From: Chloroflexota bacterium
Lineage (GTDB): Bacteria > Chloroflexota > Dehalococcoidia > Lucifugimonadales > UBA3495
NCBI GenBank assembly: GCA_028873965.1
Contig: JAPPMU010000024.1
Coordinates: 144,933-208,932, forward strand
DNA length: 64,000 bases
Direction: 5' to 3'
Part shown: positions 1 through 9,057 of the stretch, piece by piece
Position numbering within the stretch: the first letter of the stretch is position 1
How the letters are laid out: each line of letters begins with the position of its first letter
Position numbers and translations under genes: made by a program
Notes under the pieces: generated by a model
Told to the model about the DNA's origin: nothing
Seen by the model: only the letters and a program-made list of their open reading frames with translations
Databases searched by the model: none

Positions 1-553
1 TCATCTGCTTGATGTTGGCCCACGGATCATCCCAGATGTTTTCGTAACCCAGCGGAGGCAGCCAGCCAAACGCCCGTATCAGTATCAGGGTCAGCAGGAT
101 GCCGCTGAAGAAGGTCGGAATCGATATGCCGACCAGGGTGAAGATACGCGACACGTAGTCAATGGGACTGTCCGGCTTGATGGCCGAGACAACCCCCAGG
201 GGCACAGCGCAGACGACCGCCAGGGCAATCCCCAGGATCGCCAGCTCGATGGTGACCGGGATGCGCTCGCCCAGCCGGTCCATCACCGGCCCGTTCCACC
301 AGAAGGACGTGCCGAAGTCTCCCCGCAGCAGGCCGCTCATCCAATCGAAGTACTGAACCACGATGGGCCGATCGGTGCCCAGTTCGACGCGGAGTTCCTG
401 TAGTTCCTGCTCGGTGTAGGCCGCGTCGTCCGCGCTCAGGATGGCCAGCGCCGGGTCGCCGGGAATGAGCCGCATCACCACGAATACGATGACCGTCACC
501 AGCAGCACGGTGGGTATGAATAACCCGATGCGTTTGGCAGCGTACTGTCTCAT
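1..553 (-). CDS. ABC transporter permease, DppB/OppB type (partial, runs off left edge)
   Basis: This is the N-terminal 184 residues of an inner-membrane permease of the peptide/nickel ABC importer family; the 3' end lies outside the window. It starts MRQYAAKRIGLFIPTVLLV, giving a first membrane helix, followed by the family motif RLIPGDPA and the segment GLLRGDFGTSFWW typical of DppB-like subunits. Two further hydrophobic helices follow, around IELAILGIVLAVVCAVPLGV and VGISIPTFFSGILLTLILI. It lies 66 bp downstream of three solute-binding protein genes on the same strand and is very likely co-transcribed with at least the nearest one. The substrate (peptides, opines or similar) cannot be told from sequence. 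A second permease and the ATPases are expected beyond the left edge. Confidence 0.93.
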   Translation of the reverse strand, partial: MRQYAAKRIGLFIPTVLLVTVIVFVVMRLIPGDPALAILSADDAAYTEQELQELRVELGTDRPIVVQYFDWMSGLLRGDFGTSFWWNGPVMDRLGERIPVTIELAILGIALAVVCAVPLGVVSAIKPDSPIDYVSRIFTLVGISIPTFFSGILLTLILIRAFGWLPPLGYENIWDDPWANIKQM

Positions 554-619
554 TTGAACCCCCTAACGTCCCGGACGCGGCATGATTGAGTGCAGCATGA
601 TCGAGCGCGGTCCGTTTGG

Positions 620-2554
620 CTAACGGTCAAGCCAGTAGTCTTCGTACTTGAAGAAATACTGGACGGTGGTGGGCGGGTGGAACCCCTTGATGTCGCGGTG
701 GACGATCCAGAAGAACCGGTTCCAGCCCAGGTTGACCCAGTGGTTGTCGGAATAGTCGTTCAACCACAGCTCCGCCGTCTTGTTGATCTCCCGACGGGCG
801 TCCGGGTCCTGCTCGGTCTTCTGAGACTCGAACCATTCCTCCACCATCGGGTTGCTCCAGTCGGTGTAGTTGCGGGTGCCGCCCTTGTTATAAACGCCGC
901 CGTACAGCGCGTCCGGGTCCAGCACCACCATACCCTCACCCTGGCAGGATACGATCCAGTCGCCGGCGGAGTCCGGTGAGCGGGAAGTGCCGTATTTGGC
1001 GTATCCGGCGGCGCTGGGCAGGGTCTCGATGTCGCCGGTGATGCCCAGGGCGTCTTCCAGCTGCTGTTTGATCACCGCGCACTGCTTGGGATAGCCGGCC
1101 ACCTGCCGGGCGGTGTACAGGACCTCAAAACCGTCGGGGTATCCGGCTTCCTCCATCAGCCGCTTGGCTTCCGCCAGGTCTTCCTGGCCGCCGGGGCTGT
1201 CCTTGGGCCGGATGCCGGGCCAGGTGTAGCACTCGTCGAAGGAGTGTCCCATGCCTCCCAGCGGGCAAGCGATGCCAGCCGTGTTGTCCCAGATCTTCAG
1301 GTTGAGGTCGTCCCGGTCGATGGCCAGGTGAATGGCCTTCCGCACCCGTGGATCAGTGAAAGGCTCCCGCTTCACGTTCATCATGAAGCCCCAGTTGCCT
1401 GAAGGCGGGAACTCGTGCATCACGTATTCCCCTTCCATCCGCTGTTCCAGTTCCAGGTACTCCAGGGGCGTCAGGTTGGAGAAGCCGCCGTTCATCATGT
1501 CGATGTTGCGTCCCTCGATCTGAGCGGTCAGGGTCGCGGTGTCAACAATGATGAAGTGTTCGATGCGGTCGAAGTATGGCTTGCCGGTCTTGAAGTAGTT
1601 TTCGTTCCGGTTCACGAAGTAGGAGTTGCCCGACGAGTACTCCTCAAGAATGAACGGGCCGGAACCGGAGTTGTGCTTGATGATGTTCTCGGAGAGGTTC
1701 AGGTCAATCCCCTGCTCCAGCAGGTGCTTCGGCAGAACCTTCACGTAGTCGATTGCCATGAACTTGATGAAAGCGCCCGACGGGAACCGCAGGTCAAACT
1801 CGATGGTCCGGTCGTCAACGGCCCTGATCACGTCGTTGGCGTTGGTGGGCGTGCAGTCGCCCCCGTCTCGATCCGCTACCTGCAGCCCAACGGCATACTG
1901 CCGCCACAGCCCCGAGCGTCCGGCCGCATTGCACGGGTTGGCGTAGCGCAGGAAGCTGTACACCACGTCGGCCGACGTCAGCGGCTCTCCGTCGTTCCAC
2001 TGGATGTTGTCGTGCAGGTTGAAGGTGTAGGTGAGCCCGTCCGCGCTGACCTGCCAGTCGGTCGCCAGGTCGCCTTCCACCTGGTCCGTCTCCACGCTGT
2101 TGTAATGCACCAGCTGGTTGTACAACTGCGAGTAGGAGATCACGCTGGACAACGAGGCCGAACCCAGCGGGTCCCAGTCCTTGGTATCCGCGTAGGCCGA
2201 CATACGGACCACGCCGCCCTGCTGGGGTGGGCCGGAAGGCGTCGGTGTGGGGGCAATTCGCGCCTCGTACTCGGCCACCGGGGTGTTGGTCGGTCGAATG
2301 GTGGCTTCGGGAGGGGGCGTGAAGGTCGGAGTCGGATCAGCGCCCTGAGCGGCCGGCGCCGCCGGCGCGGCGGGAGCGGTAGTCGCCGCCGCTGCCGGCG
2401 CCTGAGCCTGAGCGGCCGGGGCTTCGGTTGCGGCCGGGGCCGCCGGCGCGGCGGGAGCAACGGTTTCCTCCGCGCCGCCGCAGGCCACGCCGATCACCAG
2501 CGACAGGCTCGCCGCGATGCTAATCAGTAGCGTTGGTTTCGCTCTCAGCCTCAT
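620..2554 (-). CDS. ABC transporter solute-binding lipoprotein, SBP_bac_5 family (copy 1)
   Basis: This is an extracytoplasmic binding protein of the peptide/opine/nickel family (DppA/OppA-like), 644 residues. I chose the ATG at 2552-2554 because GGGAAG lies just before it and it opens a lipoprotein signal (MRLRAKPTLLISI, Cys25 in GVACGG). A reading frame open six codons further upstream lacks this. Residues about 28-115 are an Ala/Pro/Thr linker ending in PTPTPSGPP, likely a cell-surface tether. The periplasmic-binding fold follows, with family segments such as YTFNLHDNIQWNDGEPLTSA, and it ends in YEDYWLDR. It is closely similar to the two genes upstream. The family captures oligopeptides or related compounds for the adjacent permease. 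Confidence 0.95.
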   Translation of the reverse strand: MRLRAKPTLLISIAASLSLVIGVACGGAEETVAPAAPAAPAATEAPAAQAQAPAAAATTAPAAPAAPAAQGADPTPTFTPPPEATIRPTNTPVAEYEARIAPTPTPSGPPQQGGVVRMSAYADTKDWDPLGSASLSSVISYSQLYNQLVHYNSVETDQVEGDLATDWQVSADGLTYTFNLHDNIQWNDGEPLTSADVVYSFLRYANPCNAAGRSGLWRQYAVGLQVADRDGGDCTPTNANDVIRAVDDRTIEFDLRFPSGAFIKFMAIDYVKVLPKHLLEQGIDLNLSENIIKHNSGSGPFILEEYSSGNSYFVNRNENYFKTGKPYFDRIEHFIIVDTATLTAQIEGRNIDMMNGGFSNLTPLEYLELEQRMEGEYVMHEFPPSGNWGFMMNVKREPFTDPRVRKAIHLAIDRDDLNLKIWDNTAGIACPLGGMGHSFDECYTWPGIRPKDSPGGQEDLAEAKRLMEEAGYPDGFEVLYTARQVAGYPKQCAVIKQQLEDALGITGDIETLPSAAGYAKYGTSRSPDSAGDWIVSCQGEGMVVLDPDALYGGVYNKGGTRNYTDWSNPMVEEWFESQKTEQDPDARREINKTAELWLNDYSDNHWVNLGWNRFFWIVHRDIKGFHPPTTVQYFFKYEDYWLDR

Positions 2555-2604
2555 ACTTCTTCCCGCCTGCAATGATGGCTAGTGGATCGGTTGGACCGGT
2601 GAAT

Positions 2605-4566
2605 CTACCTGTCCAGCCACAGGTCCTCGTGCTTGAAACCGTATTGCACCGTTTGCGGGGCCACGAAGCCCTTCACGTCCCGGTGAACCACCCAGAAGTT
2701 CTGCCCCAGGGTCAGGCTCACCCAGTGGTTGTTGGAAAATTCATGCAACCAGCGTTCGGCTTCCTTGTTGATCTCACGCCGCCGCTCCGGGTCGAGCTCG
2801 ACCTTCTGGGCCTCGAACCAGTCGTTGATTTCGGGGGCTTCCCAGTCGGTGTAGTTGCGGGTTCCGCCCTTGAGGAAGATCCCGCCGTAGATGGCGTCCG
2901 GGTCCAGCACGGTCATGCCGTCGGCCTGGCAGCTCACTTCCCAGTCGCCCTTGGCGTCGGCCGGACGGGAGGTGCCGTACTTGGCGTAACCGGCCGCGCT
3001 GGGCAACACCTCGATCGGACCGCGGATGTTCAGATATTCCTCCAGGTCCTGCTTGATGACCGAGCACTCGTCCGTGTAGGTTCCCACCTGGCGCACGGTG
3101 TACTGCACCTCGAACCCGTCCGGATAACCGGCTTCGGCCAGCAGTTCGCGGGCCCGCTGGATATCCTGCTGACCCTCGGGAGTGTCCTTGGGACGCATCC
3201 CCGGCCAGGTGGCGCATTCTTCCAGGCTGTTGGCCATGCCCACCAGCGGGCAGTGACCGCGGCCGGCGCCGTGCAGGCCCCGCTCGTTGTGCTTCTGCCG
3301 GTCCACCGCCAGGTTGATGGCCTGGCGCACCCGGTGGTCGTTGAAGGGCTCGCGCTTTACGTTCAGCATGAAGCCACGGGTCGCGCCGCCGAACACGTCG
3401 TGGGCGACGTACTCGCTCTCGGTGCGTTGCTCCAGCGCGTAGTACTCGGGCGCCGTCAGGTTCATCGTGGCCGCGTTGGCCATGTCGATCTGCCGCGCTT
3501 CCACCTGCGCCTGCGCGGTGGCCGGCGTGGTGATGATGTAGTGCTCGATGCGATCCAGGTACGGACGCCCTTCCTTGAAGTAGCTGGGGTTCCGGTCCAC
3601 AAAGTAGGAGTTGCCGGACTGGTACGACTCCAGGATGAACGGGCCGGAACCGGAGTTGTGCTTGATGATGTTCTCGGCCAGGTTCAAGTCGATGCCTTCC
3701 TCAAGCAGGTGCTTGGGCAGAATCTTGACGTAGTCGATGGCCAGGAACTTGATGAACGCGCCCGACGCGAATGCCAGGTGGAACTCGATGGTCCGGTCGT
3801 CGATCACGCGGACGGCATCTTCGGGATTGGTGAGGGTGCAGTCTCCGGCGTCGCGGTCGGCGACTTCAAGCGGATTGGCATAACGCCGCCACAGGCCCGA
3901 GCGGCCGGTGCTGTTGCAGGGGTTGCCGTAGCGCAGGAACGTGTAGTTCACATCTTCGATGGTGAACGGCGTGCCGTCGTTCCAGTTTACGTCGTCCCGG
4001 ATCCGGAAGGTGTAGATCGTGCCGTCATCGTTGAGGCTCCAGCTTTCCACCAGGTCCGGTACGACCTCGCTGGTGACCGTGGTGTCAAACTGCACCAACT
4101 GGTTGTAGAGCTGGGAGTAGGAGATCACGCTGGACGTCGATGCCGAGCCCAGCGGGTCCCAGTCCTTGGTGTCCGCGTAGGCTGCCATCCGGACCAGGCC
4201 GCCGGTCTGGGGAGGGCCGCTGGGCACCGGGGTGGCCGCGGTGCGCGCGATGGCCGTGGGAGCCGGCGTGTTGGTGGGTCGCTGGGTGGCCGCCGGCGGC
4301 GGCGTGGCGGTCGGCGGCACGTTGGCCGCCGGGGCGGCGGTCGCCGGGGCTGCCGGTGCGGCTACTGTCGAGCCGGGACCGGGAGCGCTGGCTCCGGTTG
4401 CGGGGCTGGCTACGGTGGGCGCCGCGGCCGCCGCAGGAGCGGACCCGGATCCGGTGTCCGCAGGGGCGGCCGGCGCCGGCGCTTCCGCGCCACCGCAGGC
4501 CGTTGATATTACGAAAACCGTAGCAATTACGGTAGCAATTAGGAATGGTCGGACTTTATGTAACAT
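2605..4566 (-). CDS. ABC transporter solute-binding lipoprotein, SBP_bac_5 family (copy 2)
   Basis: This is a 653-residue paralogue of copy 1, 50 bp upstream of it. AGGAGG precedes the ATG. The signal peptide MLHKVRPFLIATVIATVFVI ends at Cys24 (STACGG), indicating a lipoprotein. A long Ala/Pro/Gly/Thr linker reaches about residue 120 and ends PVPSGPPQT. The core retains YTFRIRDDVNWNDGTPFT, the shared Cys-containing block NPCNSTGRSGLWRRYA and the C-terminal HEDLWLDR. It has its own strong promoter candidate upstream (4666-4694), so copies 2, 1 and the permease may form one transcript. The ligand is unknown; differences from the other copies inside the binding lobes suggest ligand diversification rather than simple dosage, but this is inference. 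Confidence 0.95.
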   Translation of the reverse strand: MLHKVRPFLIATVIATVFVISTACGGAEAPAPAAPADTGSGSAPAAAAAPTVASPATGASAPGPGSTVAAPAAPATAAPAANVPPTATPPPAATQRPTNTPAPTAIARTAATPVPSGPPQTGGLVRMAAYADTKDWDPLGSASTSSVISYSQLYNQLVQFDTTVTSEVVPDLVESWSLNDDGTIYTFRIRDDVNWNDGTPFTIEDVNYTFLRYGNPCNSTGRSGLWRRYANPLEVADRDAGDCTLTNPEDAVRVIDDRTIEFHLAFASGAFIKFLAIDYVKILPKHLLEEGIDLNLAENIIKHNSGSGPFILESYQSGNSYFVDRNPSYFKEGRPYLDRIEHYIITTPATAQAQVEARQIDMANAATMNLTAPEYYALEQRTESEYVAHDVFGGATRGFMLNVKREPFNDHRVRQAINLAVDRQKHNERGLHGAGRGHCPLVGMANSLEECATWPGMRPKDTPEGQQDIQRARELLAEAGYPDGFEVQYTVRQVGTYTDECSVIKQDLEEYLNIRGPIEVLPSAAGYAKYGTSRPADAKGDWEVSCQADGMTVLDPDAIYGGIFLKGGTRNYTDWEAPEINDWFEAQKVELDPERRREINKEAERWLHEFSNNHWVSLTLGQNFWVVHRDVKGFVAPQTVQYGFKHEDLWLDR

Positions 4567-4665
4567 TGATGCGAAATCCTCCTGACGGAATCTAAACCGT
4601 CCTCATATGAAACGGCTCGGCCATGCTGCGGAGCACACGTTGGTGCTTTTGGCACAGCGCGGCCT

Positions 4666-4694
4666 ATCCTAGTCGTGTGCCGATGGCATGTCAA
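4666..4694 (-). promoter_or_regulatory. Sigma-70-type promoter upstream of solute-binding copy 2
   Basis: On the minus strand TTGACA (4689-4694) and TAGGAT (4666-4671) are separated by exactly 17 bp, about 100 bp before the gene starting at 4566. The 4567-4870 gap holds no convincing gene. It is AT-rich near 4700-4800 and otherwise shows only this promoter. Confidence 0.65.
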
Positions 4695-4870
4695 GAAAAC
4701 GCGACAATATCGGCCACAGATGATTTGATAATCTACGATATACGTCAATATCACGACAGGCAATAATCTTATATCGGTTTCGCAAATCATTGGGGCCAAT
4801 CATAATGACTGTCCCCAATGATGCTACGTTTTCCGTCAGCACGGCCTCAGCCTGGCTGGCGTTTTGATTC

Positions 4871-6775
4871 CTAACGATCCAGCCACAGATCCTCGTGTTT
4901 GAAACCGTACTGCACGGTGATCGGCGCGTTGAACCCCTTGATGTCCTTGTGGACCAGCCAGAAGAGCTGACCGAGAAGCAGGTTCACCCAGTGGTTGTCC
5001 TCAAAGCTGGCCAGCCACAGCTCGGCTTCCTTGTTGATCTCCCGGCGCCGTTCGGGGTCGAGTTCCACCTTCTGGGCCTCAAACCATTCGGTGACTTTCG
5101 GATGCGACCAATCGGTGTAGTTGCGCGTGGCGCCCGGAAGATAAACCCCCCCGTATATGGCGTCGGGGTCGAACACCACCATGCCCTCGCCCTGGCAGCT
5201 CAATTCCCAGTCGCCCTTGGCATCCTTCGGGCGCGAAGTGCCGTATTTGGCGTATCCGGCGGCGCTGGGTAGCGTTTCAATGTCGCCGGTAATGCCCAGG
5301 AACTCCTCAAGGTCCTGCTTGATCACCGAGCATTGCGCCGGGTACGAACCCACCTGACGCACCGTGTACTGGACCTCAAAACCGTCGGGGTAGCCAGCCT
5401 CGGCCAACAGGCGCTGGGCTTCGGCAATATCCTCCTGACCGCCGGGCGTGTCCTTGGGGCGCAGGCCCGGCCAAGTGGTGCACTCGTCGTTGGTGTGGGC
5501 CAGATCCATCAACGGGCAATGGGTGACCCCGGCCCCGCCGAATGCGCGTTCGTCAACCTTCTGCCGGTCGACGGCCAGGTATATGGCCTGGCGCACCAGG
5601 TGGTTGTCGAACGGCTCACGCTTAACGTTGAGCATCAGCCCAAAGTTGCCGCCGGCCTTGATGTCGTGAGCCACGTAGTCGCCGTTGGTAACCCGTTCCA
5701 GCTCGTAATACTCGGGCGCTTCTAGGTTGGTGGAGCCGGCGTTGGCCATGTCGATCTGCCGCGCCTCAACCTGGGCCATCAGCGTGGCCGGTTGCGTGAT
5801 TATGTAGTGCTCGATGCGGTCGAAGTACGGCCGGCCCTCCTTGAAGTAGTTTGGGTTCTTGTTGACGAAATAGGAGTTGCCGGAACGGTACTCCTCCAGA
5901 ATGAAGGGGCCGGAGCCGGAGTTGCTGGCCACCACGTGCTCGCCCTGGTTCAGATCCACCGATGGGTCCTCCAGCAAATGGCGGGGCAGGATCTTCACGT
6001 AGTCCACCGCCAGAAACTTGATGAACGCGCCGGAAGCGAAAGCGAGGTTGTACTGGATGGTCCGATCGTCCACCGCCTTGACCACGTCGTCGGCGTTGGT
6101 AGGAGTGCAGTCAGCCTTGTCCGCCAGGTCAACGACTTCCATCCTGACCGCGTAGTTGCGCCACAATCCCGAGCGTCCGGTGGCGTTGCATGGATTGCCG
6201 TACCGGTGCATCGTGAAGATGATGTCGTCCACGGTGAGCGGCTTCCCGTCGTGCCAGTTGACGCCTTCGTGGATGCGGAAGGTGTACTGCTGTCCGTCGG
6301 GGCTCAGCTCCCAGCTTTCGGCCAAATCGCCAACCACTTCCTGCGTGTTGGTGGTGTCAAACTGCACGATCTGGTTGTAGAGCTGGGAGTAGGAGATCAC
6401 GCTGGACAGGGAAGCCGAGCCCAACGGGTCCCAGTCCTTGGTGTCGGCGTATGCAGACATCCGGACAGTCCCCCCGTATTTGGGACCGGCCACGCTGGGC
6501 GTGGGCGTGGCAACGACCCGGGCCACCGCTGTGGGCACCGGAGTGTTGGTTGGCCTGAGCGTCGCCTCCGGCGGAGGAGTGGCGGTTGGCGTGGGGTCTG
6601 CCGCCGGGGCCGGGGCCGCCGGCGCCGTGGTTGCGGCGGGGGCCGCCGCCGGAGCTTGGGCCGCCGGCGCCTCGGTGGGCGCTGGCGTTTCAGCGCCGCC
6701 GCAGGCGATGCCTGCAACCAGCAGAACGGATACGACGAAACTGGCAATCAGGGTCGGTTTCAGGTATCTCGACAT
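4871..6775 (-). CDS. ABC transporter solute-binding lipoprotein, SBP_bac_5 family (copy 3)
   Basis: This is a 634-residue peptide-family solute-binding protein and the first of the three tandem copies in transcription order. I start it at the ATG at 6773-6775, preceded by GAAGGAG; the longer open frame adds 20 codons without a ribosome site. The signal MSRYLKPTLIASFVVSVLLV ends at lipobox Cys25 (AGIACGG). An Ala/Pro/Thr linker runs to about residue 105. Core blocks match copies 1 and 2, for example GDIETLPSAAGYAKYGTSR and the terminal HEDLWLDR. A 304-bp gap with a separate promoter follows, so this copy may be expressed independently of copies 2 and 1. Confidence 0.95.
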   Translation of the reverse strand: MSRYLKPTLIASFVVSVLLVAGIACGGAETPAPTEAPAAQAPAAAPAATTAPAAPAPAADPTPTATPPPEATLRPTNTPVPTAVARVVATPTPSVAGPKYGGTVRMSAYADTKDWDPLGSASLSSVISYSQLYNQIVQFDTTNTQEVVGDLAESWELSPDGQQYTFRIHEGVNWHDGKPLTVDDIIFTMHRYGNPCNATGRSGLWRNYAVRMEVVDLADKADCTPTNADDVVKAVDDRTIQYNLAFASGAFIKFLAVDYVKILPRHLLEDPSVDLNQGEHVVASNSGSGPFILEEYRSGNSYFVNKNPNYFKEGRPYFDRIEHYIITQPATLMAQVEARQIDMANAGSTNLEAPEYYELERVTNGDYVAHDIKAGGNFGLMLNVKREPFDNHLVRQAIYLAVDRQKVDERAFGGAGVTHCPLMDLAHTNDECTTWPGLRPKDTPGGQEDIAEAQRLLAEAGYPDGFEVQYTVRQVGSYPAQCSVIKQDLEEFLGITGDIETLPSAAGYAKYGTSRPKDAKGDWELSCQGEGMVVFDPDAIYGGVYLPGATRNYTDWSHPKVTEWFEAQKVELDPERRREINKEAELWLASFEDNHWVNLLLGQLFWLVHKDIKGFNAPITVQYGFKHEDLWLDR

Positions 6776-6875
6776 AGTAGCTGCTCCTTCACGCGCGATG
6801 GGCGCCCGGCCCGGTGGAAGTCTGCGAAAGCTCAATTCAATACCGACGTGTCCGGAAACGTGTATAGCCCGCGCA

Positions 6876-6904
6876 AATGTAATACTAATTATTCACATAG
6901 TCAA
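6876..6904 (-). promoter_or_regulatory. Sigma-70-type promoter upstream of solute-binding copy 3
   Basis: On the minus strand TTGACT (6899-6904) and TACATT (6876-6881) are spaced by 17 bp in an AT-rich block about 100 bp before the start at 6775. Confidence 0.6.
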
Positions 6905-7062
6905 CTATATTGGGCGGTATTTCGCTAAATTATCATTGTAAATAGATGTTTATCGTTAACATCGCCTGATCGAATGAACAATCCGGGGCGCCAACCCCCG
7001 GCGCTTTGGGCGCCACGCCACACGATGGGTAGCGGTTGCCCACCCCTCGTGCGTACCTATTC

Positions 7063-7190
7063 TGTCATCGCGAGGAGCGCAGCCGCTCATGGTGAGCTTG
7101 TCGAACCACGTAGCGATCTCGTCGCTGAAAGAGACCCCGTTGCCATCACGAGATTGCCACCCCCGCATCAAGTGCGGGGTCGCAATGACG
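7063..7190. repeat. Dispersed palindromic repeat with TGTCATCGCGAGG ... CGCAATGACG ends
   Basis: The element begins TGTCATCGCGAGG and ends TCGCAATGACG, so its termini are near-inverted repeats. It contains a nested small hairpin, TGGT-GAGCTTGTCGA-ACCA (7090-7108). A related fragment starts at 33234 (TTTGTCATCGCGTGGAGC). Such elements are widely dispersed non-coding repeats in bacterial genomes. No transposase is associated. Confidence 0.6.
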
Positions 7191-7303
7191 GTTCGTGTGA
7201 AACTGGGTGCTCGTGAGGTCGCCCACCCTTGTTGACTACACGTCACCGCGCCGATAGGCTTTTTGCGCTATCACATCCCGACCAAATGCAGGAGCGCCTA
7301 CCA

Positions 7304-8155
7304 ATGACCGACACCGCCGCCGTACAGACCCCAACCGACGACACCCCGGTTGACGCCAACGGGTACATCCTCGTGCGGCGGGAGCCGCCGGTGGCCACCG
7401 TGACCATCAATCGGCCGGGCCAGCGCAACGCCATCTCCCTGGACATGTGGGTAGAACTGACCACGCTGCTGCGCGATCTGGACGCCGACCGGGACGTCCG
7501 CTGCGTCGTGATTGCTGGCGCCTCGAGCCCTGATGGAGGAACGGAAGCCTTCTCCGCCGGCGCCGACATCAGCGACTTCGAGCAGCACCGCAGCGACTCG
7601 ACCAAGGGCCGCGTGTACAACGCCGCCGTGGACGGGCTGCTGGAAACGGTGGCGCAGATCGGCACGCCGGTCATATCAATGATCCGTGGGTTCGCCGCCG
7701 GCGGCGGCTGCGAGCTCGCCGTAGCCACCGACCTGCGCATCGCCGCCGAGGGCAGCCGCCTGGGCATTCCGGTGGCGCGCCTGGGCATCACCATCGGCCA
7801 CCGCGAGATGTACGGGCTGGTGAACCTGGTGGGCAAGGGCAACGCCCTGTACATCCTGCTGTCGGGTCGGTTGCTGGAAGCCGACGAGGCCCTCCGCATC
7901 GGCCTGGTCAACCAGGTGGTGCCCGCGGAACGGCTGGAAGAAGTCACCTACAAGCTGGCCGCCGACATCGCGGCCCTGGCTCCCCTGTCCCACGCGGTCA
8001 ACAAGAAAACCATGAACCAGGTGCTGGCCAAGCCATCCCTGGACCTGACCCCCGAAGAGGCGGAGCTTCCCCTGGGTCAGTTCGACACCCGCGATTACCA
8101 CGAGGGGTTTCGCGCCTTCCTGGAAAAACGCCGCCCTCAATTCATCGGCGAGTAG
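7304..8155 (+). CDS. Enoyl-CoA hydratase/isomerase family protein
   Basis: This is a 283-residue crotonase-fold protein. The ATG at 7304 has GCAGGAG upstream, so I prefer it to the open frame starting at 7229. Crotonase features are the substrate-binding segment RPGQRNAISLDMW, the oxyanion-hole region AFSAGADISDF and the GGGCELAVATDLRIA block with the first catalytic-type Glu. The second catalytic Glu of true hydratases, usually in a PE..LG context, is replaced here by GIPVARLGITIG. The protein may therefore be an isomerase, thioesterase or other crotonase rather than a 2-enoyl-CoA hydratase. It is 11 bp upstream of tlyA with no obvious functional link. Confidence 0.9.
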   Translation: MTDTAAVQTPTDDTPVDANGYILVRREPPVATVTINRPGQRNAISLDMWVELTTLLRDLDADRDVRCVVIAGASSPDGGTEAFSAGADISDFEQHRSDSTKGRVYNAAVDGLLETVAQIGTPVISMIRGFAAGGGCELAVATDLRIAAEGSRLGIPVARLGITIGHREMYGLVNLVGKGNALYILLSGRLLEADEALRIGLVNQVVPAERLEEVTYKLAADIAALAPLSHAVNKKTMNQVLAKPSLDLTPEEAELPLGQFDTRDYHEGFRAFLEKRRPQFIGE

Positions 8156-8166
8156 CGATTAACCCT

Positions 8167-8940
8167 ATGCCGGACTCCCCGCAGCGGAAACCACGCCAGC
8201 AGTCCCGTCAGCGCGCCGACGTGCTGCTGGTGGAGCGGGGCCTGGTGGAGAGCCGGGAGCAGGCGCAGGCCCTGATCATGGCCGGCGCGGTGCTCTCGCC
8301 AGCGGGTCCCGTCCAGAAGGCCGGCGCCTTCCTGCATCCGGACACCCCCCTGGAACTCAAGGAGCGCCTGCCCTACGTCAGCCGCGGCGGCGTCAAGCTC
8401 GCCCACGCCCTGGACGCCTGGGCGGAACCCTACGGCATCTCTCTGGACGGTGTCACGGCCCTGGACGTGGGGGCCTCCACCGGCGGGTTCACCGACTGTC
8501 TGCTCCAGCGCGGCGCGGCCCGCGTTTACGCCGTGGACGTCGGACACGGACAGCTGCACTACCGGCTGCGCCAGGACCCGCGCGTAACGTGCATGGAAAA
8601 GGTAAATGTTCGGTACCCGTTCGAGCTTCCGGAACCGGTTGACCTGCTGGTGGCGGACGTTTCCTTCATATCGCTCACCATGGCCTTGCCCGAGCCGCTG
8701 ACGCACCTGAAAGCCGGCGGGTACGCCATTGTCCTGGTCAAGCCCCAGTTCGAGGCCCGGCGCGGTGAAGTCGGCAAAGGCGGTATCATCCGAAGCGACG
8801 CCCTACGCGCCGATATTCTGGACAGGTTCACGGGGTGGGTGACATCTCGCGACGATGTCACCCTGCTTGACACTATCCCGTCACCGATCACGGGAGACGC
8901 CGGCAACCGCGAGTTCCTTGCCCTGCTGCGCAAACGCTGA
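8167..8940 (+). CDS. tlyA: TlyA family rRNA (cytidine-2'-O)-methyltransferase
   Basis: This 257-residue protein combines an N-terminal S4 RNA-binding domain (about residues 17-78, with RADVLLVERGLVESREQAQA and YVSRGGVKL) and an FtsJ-like methyltransferase domain. The SAM-binding motif DVGASTGGFTD is at 100-110 and the catalytic region VLVKPQFEARR follows. The family methylates the 2'-OH of cytidines in 16S and/or 23S rRNA; the older name hemolysin A is misleading. The length is typical of the short TlyA form. It lies close behind the crotonase gene and is probably co-transcribed with it. Confidence 0.94.
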   Translation: MPDSPQRKPRQQSRQRADVLLVERGLVESREQAQALIMAGAVLSPAGPVQKAGAFLHPDTPLELKERLPYVSRGGVKLAHALDAWAEPYGISLDGVTALDVGASTGGFTDCLLQRGAARVYAVDVGHGQLHYRLRQDPRVTCMEKVNVRYPFELPEPVDLLVADVSFISLTMALPEPLTHLKAGGYAIVLVKPQFEARRGEVGKGGIIRSDALRADILDRFTGWVTSRDDVTLLDTIPSPITGDAGNREFLALLRKR

Positions 8941-9057
8941 TCGAGGACGCAAAACGACCGGTACGCAGAAAGATCCGAACCTGATTCTGCAACGGAAACG
9001 CGGCTTCATGTTGCCAAACCGTTCAATGTATTTGACGCCTGCCTACTGGAGACCGAG

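Larger units (their letters stand above)
6776..7303. other. Intergenic region between divergent transport and enoyl-CoA hydratase-like genes
   Basis: There is no convincing gene here. The left part is AT-rich and holds the promoter for the minus-strand binding-protein gene. The right part is GC-rich and consists of nested inverted repeats, including the element at 7063-7190 described separately. Confidence 0.7.

Noticed and set aside
2533..4506. 657-codon open frame on the plus strand
   Set aside because: It is antisense to solute-binding copy 2; its protein is Val/Gly/Arg-rich with no family features, as expected from a GC-rich shadow frame.
4539..4799. 86-codon minus-strand frame upstream of solute-binding copy 2
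   Set aside because: It overlaps the gene start and the TTGACA-17-TAGGAT promoter and has no recognisable sequence.
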